From Diaporthe sp. PMI_573 (taxonomy: Eukaryota > Ascomycota > Sordariomycetes > Diaporthales > Diaporthaceae): a stretch of 64,000 nucleotides of DNA. This document shows positions 57,016 to 64,000 of the stretch, piece after piece (the stretch's first letter is position 1; each line of letters starts with the position of its first letter). The translations under genes and the position numbers were made by a program. The stretch covers positions 1 to 64,000 of the forward strand of contig JAJTUP010000041.1 of NCBI GenBank assembly GCA_021399435.1, in the 5' to 3' direction. Below the pieces are notes generated by a model. It had not been told where the DNA came from. It was given only the letters and a program-made list of their open reading frames with translations, and did not search any database.

Positions 57016-60000
57016 GGGACGCCTCCCCGTCGCTCGCACTTGGTTGGCTATCTACCTAGGTAGCCGGTCAATATTTTGGCATACTTTCTTCAACCCCGAC
57101 GGCTGGTGGTTTGTCTTCTATCGAGCCATGTATGACGAGATACGCAGCGGGTCACCGGTCTGATTTGGGAAATGCTCTTGGGTGGGACCTGGATCTGAGA
57201 AAGGATAGCTCTTTGTGAGATTTCTCACACTATATTTCCGTGTCCAATACCACCCCCATATTCCTATGATACCACCAATCAAGCGCCGCGTCGCGTCATA
57301 GCGCGCCCTTGGGAAATCGTCCATTATCTTCTTTTTTCGTGTGTTTGGATGGCAAGGGACAAAGGGCTTGATCCTCGGGCCAGCAGCGCGCGCAAAGGGG
57401 TCCCGCGGACTTGTTGTTTCTCGATACAAACTTGCTTGGTTTTTATTGTTTAAGGCGTACAAATCCATATATACATCGGCTGGCTGGGTTGTTCTCCTTC
57501 CTTCCTGACTACCATTTGAAGGAAAGGAGGCAAAGGCAGAGCAGGAGATTTATTCTTGATAGTGTTTATTTTTGATGAGAGTCATTTGAAGAATCTGTGT
57601 TCCTGTCTTGTGCGTGTGACCTTTGATGTTGACCTGAGATGTGTCTATCAGTGACATGTGATATGAGGTGCTGTGGTTTAAGGTTGACGTCTTAACTGTT
57701 TGCTTGTCACAAGTTCATCCCATTCTCTGTGCGCATGCATGTTTCGTCTGATGGGCCATGGCATGGCCCCGCCCCGGTTTACAAGCTTTCAATGTTCGCC
57801 CGCCGACTGCTGTGCGACTAGCAGACACCCGACAACCACCCGTCCAACAACACAATGTCGCGCGCGTGTGTGTATGTGTCTGTAGATCACAGAGTCTGGG
57901 CTCTGCCGCGCGGGATGGGATGATCTGCATCGTTTATTTTTGTCCGCGGGTTACCTATTGCTGATCGCGGTGCTATTTCTGGTTTGCATAGCAACGTTGG
58001 CGGGTCGGATGGGGTTGGGGGTTGGGGGTTGGGGCCTGCATTCCAGGGGGGGGGGAGCGGTTTTGGCTTGCGGTGCTGCATGCGGTTGTTTACTTAGGTA
58101 TTGTCGGTATTGCCTGTTATGGTATGCCTTTCGATGTGGTTGATCTGCATTTGTGATCGTCGGTTCTGCTCTGTTCTTAGAATATGCTGATCTTTCTATT
58201 TTGTTTTGATATGTGGTTTCACTTCAGTTGGGGCCTCTTCGCTCTCGGTCCCGCTGCCCCTCCATACATGCCTACGTGAAAGTGGCTCTTATACTGTACA
58301 CTACTTGATCAGTGCGTATACTATTTGCCAGGCCTTGTGGGGTGGGTGTGTGGAGGATCATCATCCACTTGCTGCTGTGGACGCGTGGCAGTTCAAATGG
58401 AGATGGGCATTGTCGCGGGACCTTCGTCTATCGAGCGACCGTTGCGGATCGACATGTGGGACGGGAGAACGAACTGCTGGGTCTTGTGGGCGGGGTGGAA
58501 TCGGTAAGGAGGCTGAATGATGGGCGCCCGTCAAGGCTATGTGGATGTTGGTAAATCTCTTTGAGGGTCCATATCTCGCCGATCACCTAGTTACAAGCGA
58601 GCCTTTGGTCGGTCGATCCTCCCCGGCGCCAAGACCTCTGGAGTTGGGCTGGTGCGGCCAGGCTCTTGATATTCCTCTTTTTCTGGATGCTGTGGGGGTT
58701 TGATCTTCATGGATTTATTTATCTAAAGGTGTGTATGAGAAGCTTGTAGCTAATTGGGGTATGTAGGAGACGATGGGTTCCTAGCTGGTGATGTCTGCCT
58801 TTGTGGGTCAGAGGGGGCGGCTGAGGTCATCATCATCACCAGGCCTGTGGTCTAAGTCGCCTTGGATATCCAATGCCATTAACGGAACAACTGAAGAGAA
58901 AATCCCATGGAATTCAGTTCCCGCCAGTAGTATACATTATGAAACCGCCTGAGTTTGCAGTCTGTAGCAGCTCTAGACTGAGATCACATTTCAAACTCTG
59001 GCAGTGCAACGCACAACCTTGAGGATGGCGGAGAATAGTCTGCCAACTACGATGGATCAATGACCCTAACAGAATGTAGAACGTATTGAATAAGCCCACC
59101 AGGAACTTGTATATCAATCAAGAGTTGGCACGACAGAAGTCATGAAGACTGCGCTGGACACTCATGACTTCAATGCTATGCAAACTCAGTAAACATCCCC
59201 GGAAAGTTGGATGAGTGAGAAAAGGGGTAGTTTCAGTACCCTGGGAGATAGCTTCATAACAAGACAGTCTGAAACTGCACGAAGTAAACCATACTAGTAA
59301 AGGAGGAGCCCCAGAGAATAAAGAAATTAAAGATTTGCTGTGCAGGTCCATCCACCTGCGCAGTCTGCCTCGCCAATTACAAGAGGACAGGTGAACAAAT
59401 TAACTTCTCAGCCCGAATATACAACACGGCGCCCTCTGAGATCACACAGATGAACTGTCTGTCCCCCGTGGAAGATATCTGCTCCTACAACCTTTGGGGC
59501 GGAGACATGACAAGTGTCAACGGCCTCAGAGAGTTGGTCAGGTGGTCGAGCTAAGCGGTGGCACTTGTTCACACAGACTTGTGCTGTATCCGTAGGTATT
59601 GATCAAACACCGTTCAAGTGGCGTTGTCAAGATGGATGTGATAACATGCAGGTTGAAGAAAAGAAAGTCTCTTAGTCGACCCATTCAGCGAGCTCAATTG
59701 ACATTGTATTATTATCAATAGACCACCTTTCTTATAGAGAACAGCCCGAAACTCGACAAAGGCTCAACAGCAAGAGGGCTGATGAGATGCACTAGGCGGC
59801 ACGGTCTAAGAAGAACCAGGAAGATTTCGAGAAAGACTGTCTTCAATCCCTTCGGACCTTAACACTTGATCATGATGCGAGTAGCAGTAGTATGGTTCTC
59901 TAGATGAATGGGAGGATCGGCACCGAAGGCCGACCAATGGCTCATGAAGCAACGTATTGTGACATCGGGTATGTGTCTGGGTCACAGTACTATGTAAGTA

Positions 60001-60308
60001 TTTCATAGCCAGTCCGATGAAAACAGTGTTTCCAATTATGTTGGACCCGCGTCCAATTTTGTGACGATATCTTCCCTCATCTGAACCCCCCGCTATTCCG
60101 CCAAGCCAACCACCTGCAGCGGTGTTTGTTGTTGCCTAAGCAGTCACAAAAGCAAGTTGGGAGCCATGTTTGGCAGTCCTCTGGCTGTCATGTGAGCGAC
60201 AGGCGCTGCGGCACAGGCACCCCCGCCACTTCAACAACCACATTGCATTCTCCCTTATCAAGGATCAAATACCTCACTCATCGTCACGTCTCACCAAAGC
60301 CAAGGGAT
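57016..60308. other. Gene-poor region downstream of the Asp f 4-like gene
   Basis: About 3.3 kb with no gene supported. The first few hundred bases must include the 3' UTR. A G10 tract lies at 58046-58055. Frames on both strands are short and featureless. Confidence 0.5.
58046..58055. repeat. G10 homopolymer tract
   Basis: Run of ten G within GT/GG-rich non-coding DNA. Confidence 0.9.
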
Positions 60309-62127
60309 ATGTGACACTCTGGAAGACGCATCGCCAATGCCTCGGTGCCCTGGCGTCGAGGGCGTTCAAGTTGCACTCGACACGTTGCGGCGACAGGACG
60401 GTTTGCAAGCTCAGCTACACTCCCTTGGGGCCAAGCTGCGAGCCACTGGAGGCTCAATGTCTATCAAGCTTCCCATGACTTCTTCCGCTCGTATGCTCGG
60501 AAGTCCGACAAGCCGCCGGCGACTACCCAAGAACTTGAAGATCTCCCGTTACCTCATGAATTTGATTACTTTCTGTCACCTGATGACACAGATAGTGCAA
60601 CCCCAGAAAAAACCCACAATTCAGGCGTGGCGCATCATCCAGGAGGGGATCTTAGAACCTCGGCGCCGTGGCATAAGTTCGTGGAACGGCGATTAGACAA
60701 GCCACGAGAGGACCCCGAGGTTCCGTTTAATCTGAGTGCACCCACCCATGAGACTTTATTCCGGAGCCATTCAGAGGGAATTCACCGCCTGTCGGGATAT
60801 TCGTCCGACTCTGAAAGTATCAAAAGCTATTTTGAGCAGGACGACACAAAACCGTTTCGCCGTCCAATGAAACTTTCCAAGCTATATCTGAGAGACATAT
60901 GCCAATGTAGCAGATGCGTTTGCCCTTCCACCGGTCAAAAGACCATTGCGACCTGCGACATCTTTCCCATCCCTCGGGTGCGCGACCCCGAAACGGAGAA
61001 CATACGGCTTTCGGCTGATGGCGGTCTTAAAATAACCTGGAAGGGTGATTTCTTGACCGGTGAGACCCACACCTCGGTATATCCACAGGAATTTCTAAAT
61101 CGCCTGGCTCAGCGCAATGGTGGAGCATTCGCCAAAGCTCAACCTGAGGTTGTAATGTGGGACGCCGCGAGTTTCCGGGATGACATGAAGTCAAGGGACA
61201 TCACCTTCCATGACTGGATGGAAGGGGGCCCGGAATTTGCGCAGGCTGTTTTGAACCTCCATGAATATGGCCTGGTGTTCATGAGAGGCGTGCCAAAATC
61301 CCAACATTGCGTGCAAACGATTGCAGAAAAAAATAGGCAATCTGCAGTCTACCATTCACGGGCGTACATGGGATATTGTCTCTTCACCCGAAGCGGAGAG
61401 TTCGGCGCGTTCCAACGAATATCTACGTCTTCACCAGGACCTACTTTACTGGAAAGACCAACCCCAGGTACAGTTCCTTCACTGCCTCGAGAACGACTGT
61501 CACGGAGGCGGGGAGTTCTTGTTCACGGATGGGTTTCATGCAGCCTCAGAACTCAGACATGAAGACCGCTATAGCCACTCAGTGTTAAGCACACGGCTGG
61601 TCACTTTTCTGTATCAGAGAGACGGGCAATACCTTTCCCAGCGTCGCCGAGTCATACAATCGGGTAAGCACGGCGAGCCTCAGTCGATATCCTGGTCACC
61701 TGCGTTCCAAGGCCCATTTCGCATCAGCGAGCACCTTGAGCCCCTCAGCAACACCTGGCATTCATAAGTACAGCGGTTGAGGCAGACGCAGGTGAAAGGC
61801 CTTGACGGGGCGCTTCATGTCTGGGGAAAGGCCGCAAGAATGTTCCAGCAGAAGCTGGGGACGCCGAAGAACGTGTTAGCTCACCGGCTACGGCCCGGCG
61901 AATGCGTAATATTCGATAGCAAACGAGTCTTGCATGGGAGGACAGGTCTCGAGGGGTCGGACTGGCGCATGCACCTGTGCGGTGCTTATGTGGACGGACA
62001 GACACTGCGTAGTGCCTTGGTGAACCTCATTGAGACAGGTCTACTGAAGCAATACCCCGGTGGGGTAGTATATGGACCATCGGACATTATTCGCCTCAAG
62101 AGGATGATTGGCCAGCCTCCGGTCTGA
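60309..62127 (+). pseudogene. TauD/gamma-butyrobetaine-hydroxylase-like dioxygenase, disrupted
   Basis: An N-terminal Arg-rich, presequence-like part (ending near 60480) leads to the DUF971-type zinc domain (LYLRDICQCSRCVCPSTGQK), then the TauD domain. The reading frame breaks at an A7 run (61327-61333): one frame stops making sense and the next continues with KIGNLQSTIHGRTWDIVSS, then RLHQDLLYW (the H-x-D iron motif), GGGEFLFTDGF and ISWSPAFQGPF. A TAA at 61765-61767 interrupts that frame before LRPGECVIFDSKRVLHGR (second iron His), which ends at 62127. In the first frame an ATG at 60309 is followed at once by TGA. All functional residues persist, so inactivation looks recent. Intact relatives hydroxylate carnitine precursors or similar trimethylated compounds; the substrate here is unknown. 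Confidence 0.82.
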
Positions 62128-62259
62128 ACCACCTCTATCTGAATGTGTGAGTAGCGTTATTTACCGCTATCATGTGTGTTGAACCTCTTTCAATTTTATT
62201 GCAACGAGGCTGGCGTTTTTTCCTGTCTTCTTTAACGATTTAATTGTTCGATCCAAATT

Positions 62260-63867
62260 TCAATTGACACCCTCCTCGGCGTCCTTGTCACTATGGCCAT
62301 CTCTGCGATGATCAACCCACTTAATCATTTCCAACGCATCTCTGACTGTTATGCGGTCTTTAGGCTCATATCGAAGCAAAGCCAGCATCGGGCGAAGAAG
62401 AGACTTCAAGGCCTCACAATCGTATTCGGTGTACTCATCCGGGCCATAATCTGGATCATCCTTGGTGACTTCAGAAAAGATTTCTTGACGTCGAGGCTCG
62501 AAGGTGTTTTGAATTAGCTCTGAGTCGCCTAGACGGTCAACTGTACCCGAAAATCACTTAGTATTGCTCTTCTTGCATTGGCGGATCCGCTCTTGCTTAC
62601 CATCTTCTTCAGAATTTTCGCTTTCCTTCCGTATCTCGGCAAATTTCGGTAGCCAGGCTTCAGGCAAAGGGCCGAGCTTTCTGATCATCCGGACAAGGTA
62701 CCAATAGATGTCTGAATTGTAGACCCAAAAGGGACTTTGCTGGTAGAACAGCCTGAATATCACGCAGCCGATCCTCCATATATCATGGTTGTTGTCGAGC
62801 TTGCCAATGAAAAATGTCTCGGGTGATCGTAGGTCGATTGGTTGCGCCAACGACTCTGCAGCTACGGTCTCGCCGACTGGAAAGGCAGAACCCCAGTCGA
62901 CGAGGCGGATATCCTCCACCGTTTCGTCTTCCCAGAGTTCCCACTTTGCTGTCTGCACCAATTGCTTGGGCAGATGGGGCGACGGCAGGGGCTTGTCGGG
63001 CCAGGGCTTAGCCACGTAAAGGCCACTGAGTAGGTCCAGCAGGTCGTCATCCTCAGCTGCCAGCAATGACTTGCACGTAAAGACGACATTGCCAGCTGAT
63101 ATGTCTAGATATTTCACGTTAATCGAATTGTTCAAAGGTTAAAATGGCACAGAGATCAACTTACCCCCATGTGCCAAGCCAGCCTGATGGATAAAGTCCA
63201 CCGCGTGAAGTAATTGCCTTGAAGCGCGCATGACGGTTTCGGGGCGTAAAGTTTGCCCAAGCAACGCATATAATGAGCACACACTACCAATTGATGGGCC
63301 GAGTAGCTCTGTGACGAGACAGTTGTGACGCCCGTTGGGGCCTTCATGACTGAAGGTGTCCAGGAGCTGCACATATGTTCTAGGCTCCTCTTGCGGGCAT
63401 TGAAGATAATGGTCCTCAAGCTTTCTCAGCCTGAGGACTTCAGGATCTGCGTCGATACCCATTTCCGAGGCGGAGCTGCTCTTGATCTTGATGGAGACGT
63501 AACGGTGGGCAGACTCGCGGTTTTGCTCGTCCGAGGCAAGCCAGACTGTCGAGAAACCACCGTATCCGAGCTTGTGCCGCACAATGTAGCGACCATCATT
63601 GATTGCATCCCCCAAGACGACGGGATGGAAACCACCTGTAATATAACGCTCGAGAGGTTCGTGTGGGTGGATTTGACCTGTCCCATCGTCGTACAGTGTC
63701 CAATTGACCGCTGTCGAGGTTGAGTCCGGGTTGTTGGAGATCACTGTGGGTCCAGTGCCTCTGGTTTGTGATGCTTGAAGTCGCAGCAATGATACGTTGG
63801 GCAGATAGTCTCCGAAGTCGTGATGCGACAACTTTGCATGGTCCCGAGGCATCTTATCCACCCACAT
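62260..63867 (-). CDS. SRPK-like protein kinase with HGD and DWG motifs
   Basis: Exons 63867-63165, 63104-62601 and 62540-62260 (495 aa), in phase. The first junction creates the catalytic loop HGDISAGN (233-240), a clear proof of that splice. Other features: glycine-rich loop LGYGGFSTVWLA (100-111), Lys127/129 in VSIKIKSS, a large insertion after the catalytic loop, DWG at 304-306 where DFG is usual, LRSPETF, NHDIWRIGCVIF and a final KDRITVRDALEMIKW. This is the layout of fungal SRPK-like kinases: a split domain with a spacer, HGD instead of HRD. The second ATG at residue 6 is a possible alternative start. Targets in yeast SRPKs are SR/RS-type proteins; this accessory copy may have another role. 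Confidence 0.88.
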
Positions 63868-64000
63868 AGTGGGTCGTTAAGCGAGAGCTGTCCATGTTGG
63901 TTGCGTCTAGCAGCGGGGTTCTCCTGCAGGCTGATCAAAAATAGCTAGAGACTCGAGAAGCTTCAGCCTCACGGGTCCTGCAACAGCACTGGGAGGTCAC

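Noticed and set aside
55996..57039. 347-aa minus-strand frame rich in Gly, Val and Ala
   Set aside because: Shadow produced by the strong third-position C/G bias of the Asp f 4-like gene on the other strand.

Overview
The window looks like about 64 kb of a filamentous ascomycete (Pezizomycotina, probably a plant-associated Sordariomycete; lineage is inference). Genes carry short GT...AG introns. Families present are typical of that group: HET, NACHT-type NLR, Zn2Cys6 regulators, an SRPK-like kinase, fungal rhodopsin-like membrane protein, P450, GH5, GH105, LPMO-like protein and Asp f 4-like protein. The left end is an AT-rich Ty3/gypsy relic riddled with TAG/TAA codons, as expected of repeat-induced point mutation (RIP). 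All exon boundaries below were worked out by eye from splice signals and checked for phase.

Layout. 1-1.2 kb: retroelement relic plus a probable LTR. 2.2-4.6 kb: nucleotidylyltransferase-like protein and a three-exon KANL3/TEX30-like alpha/beta hydrolase. 5.5-14 kb: a carbohydrate-use neighbourhood with an MFS sugar transporter, a divergent Zn2Cys6 regulator, a PhyH-type dioxygenase and a secreted GH5 enzyme; a GH105 enzyme lies further on at 24.8-26.1 kb. 14.2-24.6 kb: a rearranged section with an atypical kinase, a HET protein, a sulfotransferase-like protein and a dead Zn2Cys6 regulator. Diverged duplicate blocks flank both the HET gene and the dead regulator, and a relic of the sulfotransferase C-terminus survives beside the HET gene.

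27-38.3 kb: rhodopsin-like membrane protein, a six-exon NLR (N-terminal helical domain, NACHT, C2H2 fingers, ankyrin-like repeat, basic tail) and a Rad5/HLTF-like SNF2 ATPase with an embedded RING and a GC-AG intron. 39-49.5 kb: P450, metallo-beta-lactamase-fold hydrolase, a hypothetical membrane protein, an LPMO-like protein with an N-terminal histidine after its signal peptide, a small Cys-rich protein and a class III aminotransferase.

49.5-60.3 kb is strikingly gene-poor. It holds one strongly codon-biased gene for a secreted Asp f 4-like protein, with about 6.5 kb of non-coding sequence before it and about 3.3 kb after it. The right end carries a TauD/gamma-butyrobetaine-hydroxylase-like pseudogene with several lesions and an SRPK-like kinase.

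Overall this is accessory fungal DNA: secreted carbohydrate-active enzymes, incompatibility/immunity-type receptors, dead genes whose lesions are partly C-to-T, and local segmental duplication. I found no rRNA, convincing tRNA, CRISPR or replication origin.
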